Shown piece after piece: positions 33,971 to 41,982 of a stretch of DNA of 64,000 nt. The position numbers and the translations under genes were made by a program. Under the pieces are notes generated by a model, which saw only the letters and a list, made by a program, of their open reading frames with translations, did no database searches and was not told the origin of the DNA. This DNA comes from Ga0077560 sp046330435 (lineage in GTDB: Bacteria; Actinomycetota; Thermoleophilia; Miltoncostaeales; Miltoncostaeaceae), in the NCBI GenBank assembly GCA_046330435.1, contig JAXLST010000011.1, positions 1-64,000 of the forward strand, read 5' to 3'. Each line of letters starts with the position of its first letter. Positions within the stretch are counted from its first letter, which is position 1.

Positions 33971-34607
33971 GCGGCTCTCCCGGCGCGCCCGCCGCGACCT
34001 GGCGAGCCTCGCCGGGCGGCGCGTGAACTTCCCCCACGCCACCCTGGAGGACGTCGGTCCCGGTGAGGGCTGGGTGGTGGACGACCACACGTTCCCGCTC
34101 GGGACGGAGACGCCCGGCCCTCCGGAGCCCGACGGGCCCTGGGCGCGGGCATGCGTCCTGGTGGCCGACTACGCGTTCGCCGATCCCCGGCTCATCCGCG
34201 CCGTGTACGACCCCGGCGCGCCGCTGATGGGCCGCAACATGCTCCTGCGGGGCCGGTTCCTGGGGCTTGACTGGCATCTGGGTGCGCGCGTCGTCCACGC
34301 CGGCGGCGGGGTCATGGACGAGGACGGCCGCACGGTGGACCGCTGGGGATGGGGGTACCGCACCCTCGAGGGCCACCTCGAGATGGGCCAGATGGACTTC
34401 TGGGTGGTGAAGGCCCGGGACACCGGGGAGGTGTGGTTCCGCATCCACGCCGTCTCCAAGCCCGCCCGCGTCGCGAACCCCGTCGTGCGGTGGGGCTTCC
34501 GGCTGTTCGGCCGGCGCCTCCAGCTCCGCTTCGCCCGGGAGGCGGGCCGGCGCATCCGGCGCCTGGTCGCAAGCCCGGGGATTCCCCGCGTATCGCAGCC
34601 CCTCTGA
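33963..34607 (+). CDS. DUF1990 family protein, copy 2
   Basis: 214 residues from ATG 33963. It shares the DUF1990 layout with its neighbour but only weak sequence identity: VNFPHATLEDVGPGEGWVVD, LIRAVYDPGAPLMGRNMLLR, GWGYRTLEGHLEMGQMDFWV, VWFRIHAVSKPARVANPVVR and a final basic helix LFGRRLQLRFAREAG. The TLEGH..G...F and S+...N...R motifs are the family's most conserved. Function is unknown. The helix protein and two DUF1990 genes form a coupled operon. Confidence 0.75.
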   Translation: MAERLSRRARRDLASLAGRRVNFPHATLEDVGPGEGWVVDDHTFPLGTETPGPPEPDGPWARACVLVADYAFADPRLIRAVYDPGAPLMGRNMLLRGRFLGLDWHLGARVVHAGGGVMDEDGRTVDRWGWGYRTLEGHLEMGQMDFWVVKARDTGEVWFRIHAVSKPARVANPVVRWGFRLFGRRLQLRFAREAGRRIRRLVASPGIPRVSQPL

Positions 34608-34650
34608 TCGCGCTTCCATCGGCTCCCGTCCACCGGACCCGGAGCCCGCC

Positions 34651-35628
34651 GTGCCCTTTCGCCCACTCGCCGCTGCAGTCCTCGGCGCTGTCGTCCTGGC
34701 GCCCGCCGCGGGTGCGCAGACCCTTGAGGACGTCGCCCTCCAGCGCCGGCTGCCCACGGCGCTGCAGACGACCTGCACCGTGATCCCGCCGGAGGGCCGC
34801 ACACCGGACTCGCTCGCCGGGTTCCGTTGCGCTCCGGAGGCCACCGGCGGAGTGGACGCCAGGTTCGACGCGTTCCCGTCGCATGCGGCGGCGGGCAACC
34901 GCTACCGAACGCTGTTGCTCCCGTCCCCCGTCGGTCTGCGACAGTACTTCGGCGACTGCCCCGCAGGCGGTCCGGCAGAGACCGAGGCCCTGATGAACGA
35001 CTACCCGTCGGGGCGGCTGGCCTGCTTCAGCGACCTGTCCGGTGTGGCCACCATCGTCTGGACGAACACGCCGTCGGGCATCGTGGGTGTGGCGACACGG
35101 ACGGACGGCGACTTCGCGTCCCTGTGGCGGTGGTGGACCACCGCCGGTCCGAACGGATCCACCGTGGACAGCCGCCTGCTGGCCGTCGGTGGACTCTACC
35201 CCGACCCCTACGAGGTCGGGATGATGCATGAGATGGCCCCGGAGGTCGCCCAGGCCTGCACGCGGGAGCGGCTTCCGCGGACCCGCCGCCTTCTGCAGGC
35301 CTCCCTGCTGTGCGGGGGCGTCCCGGGACCGCGGGCAACCGTCATCTACCGCAGGTTCGCGACGAAGGCCCTCGCCGAGCGCCAGTACGCCCGGGATCTG
35401 GCGCTCACCGGGATCGCGCGCGAGGCGGACGGGTCGTGCACCGCGAACCCGCCCTGGGAGACATTCTGGACCAGGAACGGGCGGGCACGGGGTCGCCTCG
35501 CCTGTGGCATCTTCCGGGGGGCCGCGCGGGTCTTCTGGTACGACCGGGACCTGCGGATGGAGGCCTACGCGACACGACGGGACCGGAATCTGCGTGCGCT
35601 CCACCGGTGGTGGCAGCGCCGGGGCTGA
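34651..35628 (+). CDS. Secreted protein with two related Trp-rich repeats
   Basis: 325 residues from GTG 34651. Residues 1-22 are a signal peptide ending PAAGAQ. The mature protein has two similar halves. Each starts with a Cys-containing segment (FRCAPEATGGVDARFDAFPS; LLCGGVPGPRATVIYRRFAT), passes a Y-R/E-R-Q-Y-like strand, a C..N..W/C..F patch, and ends in a helix with paired tryptophans (FASLWRWWTT; LRALHRWWQR). This looks like a duplicated extracellular ligand-binding unit of the kind also attached to actinobacterial Ser/Thr kinases, but I cannot name it. Not obviously linked to neighbours. Confidence 0.65.
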   Translation: MPFRPLAAAVLGAVVLAPAAGAQTLEDVALQRRLPTALQTTCTVIPPEGRTPDSLAGFRCAPEATGGVDARFDAFPSHAAAGNRYRTLLLPSPVGLRQYFGDCPAGGPAETEALMNDYPSGRLACFSDLSGVATIVWTNTPSGIVGVATRTDGDFASLWRWWTTAGPNGSTVDSRLLAVGGLYPDPYEVGMMHEMAPEVAQACTRERLPRTRRLLQASLLCGGVPGPRATVIYRRFATKALAERQYARDLALTGIAREADGSCTANPPWETFWTRNGRARGRLACGIFRGAARVFWYDRDLRMEAYATRRDRNLRALHRWWQRRG

Positions 35629-37359
35629 TCAGACTTCCACGATGGCGCAGCCGTCCGGGGGGAGGCGCACGCGGTCGAACTCCAGGGCCGCCTCCGCCGG
35701 GGAGGAGAGGCGGATCTCCCGGCCCCGCTCGCCGAGCGGGAGGCTCGCCTCCGACTCCCCGAGGTTCACCGCCACCCGGAAGCGGCCCCGGTGCACGACG
35801 ATCCAGCCGGCGTCGTCGTCCCACTCGCAGCGCACGGGATCGAGCCGCGGGTCGGCGAGGTCCGGCTCCGAGCGACGCAGCGCGACCAGCCGCCGGTACC
35901 AGTCGAGCATCTCGGCGTGCTCCGGCTCCCCCACCTCGTCCCACCGCAGCCGCGACGCGGCGAACGTCTCCGGGTCCTGCGGGTCCGGCACCTCGCCCGA
36001 CCAGCCGTGCTCGGTGAACTCGCGGGCGCGGCCCTCGGAGACCGCACGGCCCAGGTCCGGATCCGGGAACGAGGTGAAGTACCGCCACGGGGTGGACGCC
36101 GCCCATTCCTCCCCCATGAACAGCATGGGGGTGAACGGGGCGGTGAGCAGCAGCATCGCCCCCGCGCGCAGACGGTCCGGAGACGTGAGGGCGGACAGCC
36201 GTTCTCCGAACGCCCGGTTGCCGACCTGGTCGTGGGTCTGCAGGGACACCACGAACCGCCAGCCCTCGGTGCGCGCCCGGTCGACGGGCCGCCCGTGCGA
36301 CCGGCCGCGGAACGTCGACCACCGGCCGTCGTGGAGGAACGCGCCGGTGAGCACCGTGGCAAGCACCCCGGGCGTCCCGAAGTCCACGTAGTACGCCTGC
36401 CGCTCGCCGGTGAGCGCCGCATGCAGGGCGTGGTGGACGTCGTCGTCCCACTGGGCGTGGAGCCCCAGGCCGCCGGCCTCGCGCGGGGTGACGGTGCGCG
36501 GGTCGTTGCGGTCGGTCTCGGCGATGAGCGCCAGGGGCCGGCCCTCCGCCGCCGACAGCGCGTCCACGGCGGCCGACAGCTCCTCCAGGACGTGGACGGC
36601 GCGGTCGTCCACCAGGGCGTGCACGGCGTCCAGGCGCAGGCCGTCCAGGTGGAAGTCGCGCAGCCAGGAGACCGCGTTGCCGATCACCCAGGCGCGCACC
36701 TCATCCGAGCCGTCGTCGTCGAGGTTCAGCGCCTCACCCCACGGCGTGTGGTGCTTCCCGGTGAAGTACGGGCCGAAGCGGGCCAGGTGGTTGCCGGACG
36801 GGCCCAGGTGGTTGTGCACCACGTCGAGCACCACCGCCAGCCCAGCGGCATGCGCGATGTCGACGAACCGCTTGAGCGCGTCGGGGCCGCCGTACGGTTC
36901 GTGGACCGCCCAGACACCCACCCCGTCGTACCCCCAGCCGCGTGGCCCGTCGAACGCCGCCACCGGCATGAGCTCCACGTGCGTCACGCCGAGGTCCGAC
37001 AGGTGCCCCAGCCGCGCGGCGGCGGCGTCCAGGGTCCCCTCCGGCGTGAACGTCCCCACGTGCAGCTCGTACACCAGGCCGCCGGCGAGGGCGCGGCCCG
37101 TCCAGGCGCCGTCGGTCCACGTGAACGCCGCGTGGTCGTAGGCGGCGGCCGGGCCGTGGACCCCGTCGGGGAGCCACACCGCCCGGGGGTCGGGCAGCGG
37201 GTCGCCGCCGTCCAGGTGGAACGCGTAGCGCTCGCCGTGCGCCAGGGACCCGCCGGCGTCCTCCCACCATCCTCCGCCCGCCGGCCGCATCGGCCGTTCC
37301 CCCGGGGCGGCGGCCAGGGTGACCGTCCGCGCGCGCGGCGCCCAGACGCGGGCGCGCAT
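35629..37359 (-). CDS. treZ: Malto-oligosyltrehalose trehalohydrolase
   Basis: 576 residues from ATG at 37357-37359. It has an N-terminal beta-sandwich (AARTVTLAAAPGERPMRPA) and a GH13 barrel: VTHVELMPVAAFDGPRGWGY, VVLDVVHNHLGPSGNHLARF, DGLRLDAVHALVDD (Asp244, nucleophile) and LALIAETDRNDP (Glu281, acid), then TPMLFMGEEWAAST. TreZ releases trehalose from maltooligosyl-trehalose made by TreY. Its start overlaps the treY stop by one base (TGATG), and it ends the treX-treY-treZ operon. Confidence 0.95.
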   Translation of the reverse strand: MRARVWAPRARTVTLAAAPGERPMRPAGGGWWEDAGGSLAHGERYAFHLDGGDPLPDPRAVWLPDGVHGPAAAYDHAAFTWTDGAWTGRALAGGLVYELHVGTFTPEGTLDAAAARLGHLSDLGVTHVELMPVAAFDGPRGWGYDGVGVWAVHEPYGGPDALKRFVDIAHAAGLAVVLDVVHNHLGPSGNHLARFGPYFTGKHHTPWGEALNLDDDGSDEVRAWVIGNAVSWLRDFHLDGLRLDAVHALVDDRAVHVLEELSAAVDALSAAEGRPLALIAETDRNDPRTVTPREAGGLGLHAQWDDDVHHALHAALTGERQAYYVDFGTPGVLATVLTGAFLHDGRWSTFRGRSHGRPVDRARTEGWRFVVSLQTHDQVGNRAFGERLSALTSPDRLRAGAMLLLTAPFTPMLFMGEEWAASTPWRYFTSFPDPDLGRAVSEGRAREFTEHGWSGEVPDPQDPETFAASRLRWDEVGEPEHAEMLDWYRRLVALRRSEPDLADPRLDPVRCEWDDDAGWIVVHRGRFRVAVNLGESEASLPLGERGREIRLSSPAEAALEFDRVRLPPDGCAIVEV

Positions 37360-39779
37360 CAGGCCCCGTCCCGCACCAGGAGCGCCACCGGCAGGTCAGC
37401 CAGCAGCTCCGCGGCCGGGACCATCCCCGACACCGGCGGGCCGCCGGACAGCAGGTCGCGCCACGTCCCCTCGGGGAGCGCGACCGCGGCCGTGCCCCAG
37501 CCGCCCTCACGGGCGAGCGCGAGCGGCAGGCGGGTGCCCACCACCGCCACCGCGCCGCCGCGCACGAACCCCACCGCGTGCGCGCTGGTGGTCGCCAGCG
37601 CCGCATATCCGGCGTCCTGCGCGGTGAACCACTCCGGGTGGTTCCGGCGCAGGCGCAGTGCCCGGGAGGTGACCAGCAGCTTCTCGTCGTCCAGGTCCAC
37701 GGGCACGGCCCCCGCATCGAGGTCGCGGAGCCGGGCGGCGAGCCCCTCGTGGTCGACGGGTGTGCGGTTGTCGGGATCCACGAGCGTCAGGGTGCCCGCC
37801 TCGGTGCCCTGGTACACGTCGGCGACGCCGGGCAGCGTGAGCTGCAACAGCTTCTGGGTGAGGGCGTTGGCGCGCCACCCGTCGTGGAGCTCCGCGGCGA
37901 ACGCCGCGATGCGCTCCGTCACGGCGGGGTCGGCGAGCGCCGCCTCCGCCAGGCCGGTCACGGCGTCCTCGTACTCCGTGTCGGGCGCCGTCCACCGGGA
38001 CCGCCGCTTGCCCTCCCGCAGCGCCTTGACCATGTATGCGGACAGGCGCTCCGCGTCGATGGGCCAGGCGCCCAGGGCCGTCTGCCACAGCAGCAGCTCG
38101 TCGGCGGGATGCACGGGCGGGGCGGGGCGACGGTGCGGGTCGGCGAGCGCCCGGAGGTCCTCCAGGAACGCCGCCCACTCCTGCGGGCATTCGGCCAGCA
38201 GCAGCAGGCGGGCGCGGACGTCCTCCGACCGCTTGGTGTCGTGGGTGGTGAGCGCCGTCATGCCCAGGGGGTGCCGGGCAGCGCGGTCCTCCGCCCAGGC
38301 GTGCAGCCGGTCGGGCGGGGCGCCCATGGTGCCGGGGTCGCCGCCCACCTCGTTCAGCGCCGCCAGCGGGAACCAGCGGTAGACGGCGGTGTCCTCCACC
38401 CCCTTGGCCATCACCGGGCCCGTGGTCTGCTGGAAACGCACGCAGAACTCGTCGCGGAGGGCGTCCCGGCCGGCACGGCCCAGGGCGAGGCCGGCGAGCA
38501 GCGCCACCTCGTCGGCCCGGTCCGGGACCGCGTCGGCGGCCGCCTCGGCCGCCTCCTCCACCGCCGCGACGGCCTCGGGGGACGGGTCCTCGCCGGGCAC
38601 GACGTACGCCCGGTACACGGGGAACGCCGCGAGGATCCCGACCAGCGCCTCCTCGAGGCCGCGCCGGGTGTGGTCACGCAGCATCAGGTCGGTGCGGCAG
38701 ATCTCGGCCGCCAGCTCCACCAGGCGGTTCACCTCGGCACGCAGCGGCCCGGCGAGCACGTCGCGCTTGCCGCGCAGCGCGGCACCCGTGAACGTCGCAT
38801 CGGTGTCGTCCGCAGCGGTCCACACCGCGACCAGCGGCGCCTCCCCGGCGGGATCGGTGAGCGTCTCCTGCAGGCGGGCGATCGCCTCGTAGCCGGTGGT
38901 GCCGGCGCACGGCCAGTCCTGCGGCAGCCGCTCGTCGCCCTCCAGGATCTTCTCCACCACCACCCACGCCCCGCCGGTGGCGTCGCGCAGGCGCTCCAGG
39001 TACCCGCGCGGGTCGGCGAGCCCGTCGGGGTGGTCGATGCGGAAACCGTCGACGACCCCGTCGCGGTGCAGGCGCAGCAGCGTCTCGTGCATCGCGTCGA
39101 ACACCTCGGGGTCGTCCACCCGCACCCCGGCGAGCGTGTCGACGTCGAAGAAGCGCCGGTAGTTGAGCTCCTCGTCCGCCACCCGCCAGTGGGCGAGCCG
39201 GTACCACTGGGCGTCCAGCAGCTCCGGCAGGGGCAGGCCCTCCGTGCCGGGCCGCACCGGGAACACGTGGTCGAAGTACCGCACCACCGGCTCCGCGCCG
39301 GAGGTGTCGAGGGTGATCTCCCCGTCGGCGAGGCACCGGCCGATGCGCCGCCCCAGCACCGCCAGCAGCACGGCGCCCTCCTGCCCCGACCAGTCCACGT
39401 CGAACCACCGGGCAGACGCCGAGCGCGGCCCGTCGCGCAGCAGCGACCACAGCCGCGGGTTCGCGGTCTCGGGCACCGGCAGCGCCACGTGGTTCGGCAC
39501 CACGTCCACCACGATCCCCAGGCCCTCCGCGTGCGCGGCGTCCGCCAGCGCCCGCAGCCCGTCCTCGCCGCCCAGGTCGTCGGAGATCCGCGAGTGGTCG
39601 ATCACGTCGTAGCCGTGCGCCGACCCGGGCACGGCCTGCAGCACCGGGGACAGGTACAGGTGGGTTACGCCGAGCGCCGCCAGCCGGGGGACGCCGGCTG
39701 CGGCGTCGGCGAACGTGAACTCCCGGCGCAGCTGCAGCCGGTAGGTGGAGACCGGCGTGCGCCGGCCCGCGTCAGCCAT
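37359..39779 (-). CDS. treY: Maltooligosyl trehalose synthase
   Basis: 806 residues from ATG at 39777-39779 (a GTG directly precedes it). TreY hallmarks: STYRLQLRREFTFADAAAGV, VTHLYLSPVLQAVPGSAHGY, DVVPNHVALP, RRFFDVDTLAGVRVDDPEVF, GFRIDHPDGLADPRGYLERL (nucleophile Asp), VVVEKILEGDERLPQDW (acid Glu), VMAKGVEDTAVYRWFPLAAL and LPGVADVYQGTEAGTLTLVD. It converts the reducing-end glucose of maltodextrin to an alpha,alpha-1,1 linkage; TreZ then frees trehalose. It overlaps treX by eight bases. Confidence 0.96.
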   Translation of the reverse strand: MADAGRRTPVSTYRLQLRREFTFADAAAGVPRLAALGVTHLYLSPVLQAVPGSAHGYDVIDHSRISDDLGGEDGLRALADAAHAEGLGIVVDVVPNHVALPVPETANPRLWSLLRDGPRSASARWFDVDWSGQEGAVLLAVLGRRIGRCLADGEITLDTSGAEPVVRYFDHVFPVRPGTEGLPLPELLDAQWYRLAHWRVADEELNYRRFFDVDTLAGVRVDDPEVFDAMHETLLRLHRDGVVDGFRIDHPDGLADPRGYLERLRDATGGAWVVVEKILEGDERLPQDWPCAGTTGYEAIARLQETLTDPAGEAPLVAVWTAADDTDATFTGAALRGKRDVLAGPLRAEVNRLVELAAEICRTDLMLRDHTRRGLEEALVGILAAFPVYRAYVVPGEDPSPEAVAAVEEAAEAAADAVPDRADEVALLAGLALGRAGRDALRDEFCVRFQQTTGPVMAKGVEDTAVYRWFPLAALNEVGGDPGTMGAPPDRLHAWAEDRAARHPLGMTALTTHDTKRSEDVRARLLLLAECPQEWAAFLEDLRALADPHRRPAPPVHPADELLLWQTALGAWPIDAERLSAYMVKALREGKRRSRWTAPDTEYEDAVTGLAEAALADPAVTERIAAFAAELHDGWRANALTQKLLQLTLPGVADVYQGTEAGTLTLVDPDNRTPVDHEGLAARLRDLDAGAVPVDLDDEKLLVTSRALRLRRNHPEWFTAQDAGYAALATTSAHAVGFVRGGAVAVVGTRLPLALAREGGWGTAAVALPEGTWRDLLSGGPPVSGMVPAAELLADLPVALLVRDGA

Positions 39780-41844
39780 CACCGGCGGCGAGCACCACCA
39801 GGGCGCGGCCGGGGACCTCCACGGACGGCCCGGCGGGGCTGTCGTCCCCGTCGCCGTCCTCGGCGGCGGTGTGCAGGACGCGCCGCCAGCCGCCGCCCCG
39901 GGCCGAGGGCAGGGTGAAGGTGATGGGCGCGTCGTGGGCGTTCATGAGCATGAGCACGTCGTCGTCCTCGATGCGCTCGCCGCGTGGGCCCGGCTCGCTG
40001 ATCCTGGTGCCGTCCAGCAGCACCGCCAGCGAGCGGGCCACGCCGCCATCCCAGTCGCGCTCCTCCATGTCCTTGCCGTCGGGCCGCAGCCACCGCACGT
40101 CGCCGTCGCCCAGGAACCGCCGGCGGCGCAGCACCGGGTGCGCGGCACGCAGCGCGACGGCCTTCGCGGTGAACCCGGTCAGCGCCTCGTCGGCGGCAGC
40201 CCAGTCGATCCAGGAGATGGCATCGTCCTGGCAGTAGGCGTTGTTGTTGCCGTCCTGGGTGCGGCCCAGCTCGTCACCGTGCAGGATCATCGGCACGCCC
40301 TGCGAGCAGAGGATCGTGGCCAGGAAGTTCCGCTGCTGCCGGGCCCGCAGGGCCAGGATCGCGGGGTCGTCGGTGGGCCCCTCCGCCCCGTGGTTCCAGG
40401 AGCGGTTGTGCGACTCCCCGTCGTTGTTGCCCTCGCCGTTGGCCTCGTTGTGGCGCTCGTTGTACGAGACCAGGTCGCGCAGCGTGAAGCCGTCGTGGGC
40501 GGTCACGAAGTTGATGGACGCCATGGGCTTGCGGCCGTCGTCGCGGTACAGGTCGCTGGAGCCGGTGATGCGGGCGGCGAACTCGCCGATGGCGGCGGGC
40601 TCCCCGCGCCAGTAGTCCCGCACCGTGTCGCGGTAGCGGCCGTTCCACTCCGACCACTGCGGCGGGAAGTTCCCCACCTGGTAGCCGCCGGGCCCCACGT
40701 CCCACGGCTCGGCGATGAGCTTCACCCGGCTCACCACCGGGTCCTGGTGCACCAGGTCGAAGAACGCCGACAGGCGGTCCACCTCATGGAACTGCCGGGC
40801 GAGGCTCGCCGCCAGGTCGAACCGGAACCCGTCGACGTGCATCTCCTCCACCCAGTACCGCAGCGAGTCCATGATGAGCTGCAGCACCTGGGGGTGCCGC
40901 ATGAGGAGCGTGTTCCCGGTGCCGGTGGTGTCGTAGTAGTAGCGGGGGCCCTCCTCGACCAGCCGGTAGTAGGCCCGGTTGTCGAGGCCGCGGAAGCACA
41001 GGGTGGGGCCGCGCTCGTTGCCCTCCGCGGTGTGGTTGTAGACCACGTCGAGGATCACCTCGATGCCGGCGGCGTGCAGGTCGCGCACCATCGCCTTGAA
41101 CTCCTGCACCGCCTCGCCGGGCGCACGGCTGGCGGCGTAGCCGTTGTGCGGCGCGAAGAACCCGATGGTGTTGTAGCCCCAGTAGTTGCGCAGGCCCCGC
41201 TCCAGCAGGAAGCCGTCGTGCACGAACTGGTGCACCGGCATGAGCTCCACGGCCGTGACGCCCAGCTTCAGCAGGTGCTCCACGATGGCGGGGTGCGCCA
41301 GGCCCGCGTAGGTGCCCCGCAGGTCCTCGGGCACGTCCGGGTGGGTCATGGTGAGGCCCTTCACGTGGGCCTCGTAGATCACGGTCTCGCTGTACGAGCG
41401 CCGCGGCGGGCGGTCGTCCTGCCAGTCGAAGAACGGGTTGATGACGACGCCGCGCATCACGTGCGGCGCGGAGTCCTCGGTGTCCATCGCGTCCGGGTCG
41501 TCCTGCCGGTGGCCGGCGACCGCGGGCGCCCAGTCCACCTCGCCCTGCACGGCCTTGGCGTACGGGTCGAGCAGCAGCTTGGCGGGGTTGCAGCGCAGGC
41601 CCTCGGCGGGGTTCCACGGGCCGTGGACGCGGTAGCCGTAGCGCTGCCCGGGGCCGATGCGCGGCAGGTGGCAGTGCCACACGAACGCCTCGTGCTCGGT
41701 GAGTTCGATGCGCTCCTCGGCGCCGTCCTCGTCGAAGAGGCACAGCTCCACGGCCTCGGCGACCTCGGAGAACACGGCGAAGTTGGTGCCGGCGCCGTCG
41801 AAGGACGCGCCGAGCGGGGCGGGGGTACCTGGCCACTGTTCCAT
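39772..41844 (-). CDS. treX: Glycogen debranching enzyme (isoamylase type)
   Basis: 690 residues from ATG at 41842-41844 (GTG 41847 is an alternative). It has an N-terminal CBM48 domain (GASFDGAGTNFAVFSEVAEA) and a GH13_11 barrel: EAHVKGLTMTHPDVPEDLRG, NYWGYNTIGFFAPHNGYA, EVILDVVYNHTAEGNERGPT, MHVDGFRFDLAASL (nucleophile), KLIAEPWDVGPGGYQVGNFP (acid), then INFVTAHDGFTLRDLVSYN and ILHGDELGRTQDGNNNAYCQ. It cuts alpha-1,6 branches in glycogen and hands linear chains to TreY. First gene of the treXYZ operon; the divergent promoter region is shared with glgE. Confidence 0.95.
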   Translation of the reverse strand: MEQWPGTPAPLGASFDGAGTNFAVFSEVAEAVELCLFDEDGAEERIELTEHEAFVWHCHLPRIGPGQRYGYRVHGPWNPAEGLRCNPAKLLLDPYAKAVQGEVDWAPAVAGHRQDDPDAMDTEDSAPHVMRGVVINPFFDWQDDRPPRRSYSETVIYEAHVKGLTMTHPDVPEDLRGTYAGLAHPAIVEHLLKLGVTAVELMPVHQFVHDGFLLERGLRNYWGYNTIGFFAPHNGYAASRAPGEAVQEFKAMVRDLHAAGIEVILDVVYNHTAEGNERGPTLCFRGLDNRAYYRLVEEGPRYYYDTTGTGNTLLMRHPQVLQLIMDSLRYWVEEMHVDGFRFDLAASLARQFHEVDRLSAFFDLVHQDPVVSRVKLIAEPWDVGPGGYQVGNFPPQWSEWNGRYRDTVRDYWRGEPAAIGEFAARITGSSDLYRDDGRKPMASINFVTAHDGFTLRDLVSYNERHNEANGEGNNDGESHNRSWNHGAEGPTDDPAILALRARQQRNFLATILCSQGVPMILHGDELGRTQDGNNNAYCQDDAISWIDWAAADEALTGFTAKAVALRAAHPVLRRRRFLGDGDVRWLRPDGKDMEERDWDGGVARSLAVLLDGTRISEPGPRGERIEDDDVLMLMNAHDAPITFTLPSARGGGWRRVLHTAAEDGDGDDSPAGPSVEVPGRALVVLAAGDG

Positions 41845-41982
41845 CACGCCGCATCATCCCCCGGGGCGGGGCCGGTCAAACCCCGGGACGGGTCCCGCGT
41901 GACGGACCCGCCGGGGGAACCGGTCCGGCTCGGGAACCGCCCGAGGTTTGGGGTCACCGGACCCGGGTAGTCCCGGCCACCG
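41845..41982. promoter_or_regulatory. Divergent control region between treX and glgE
   Basis: 138 bp separate the two opposite starts of the synthetic and degradative operons. It is rich in short inverted GC repeats (for example CGGGTCC and GGACCCG flanking CGCGTGAC near 41890-41910). I see no convincing -35/-10 pair on either strand. Shared regulation of both halves of the cycle is likely from the layout. Confidence 0.4.

Noticed and set aside
35791..38382. 863-codon plus-strand frame over treZ/treY
   Set aside because: Antisense shadow rich in Val/Arg/His; no motifs.
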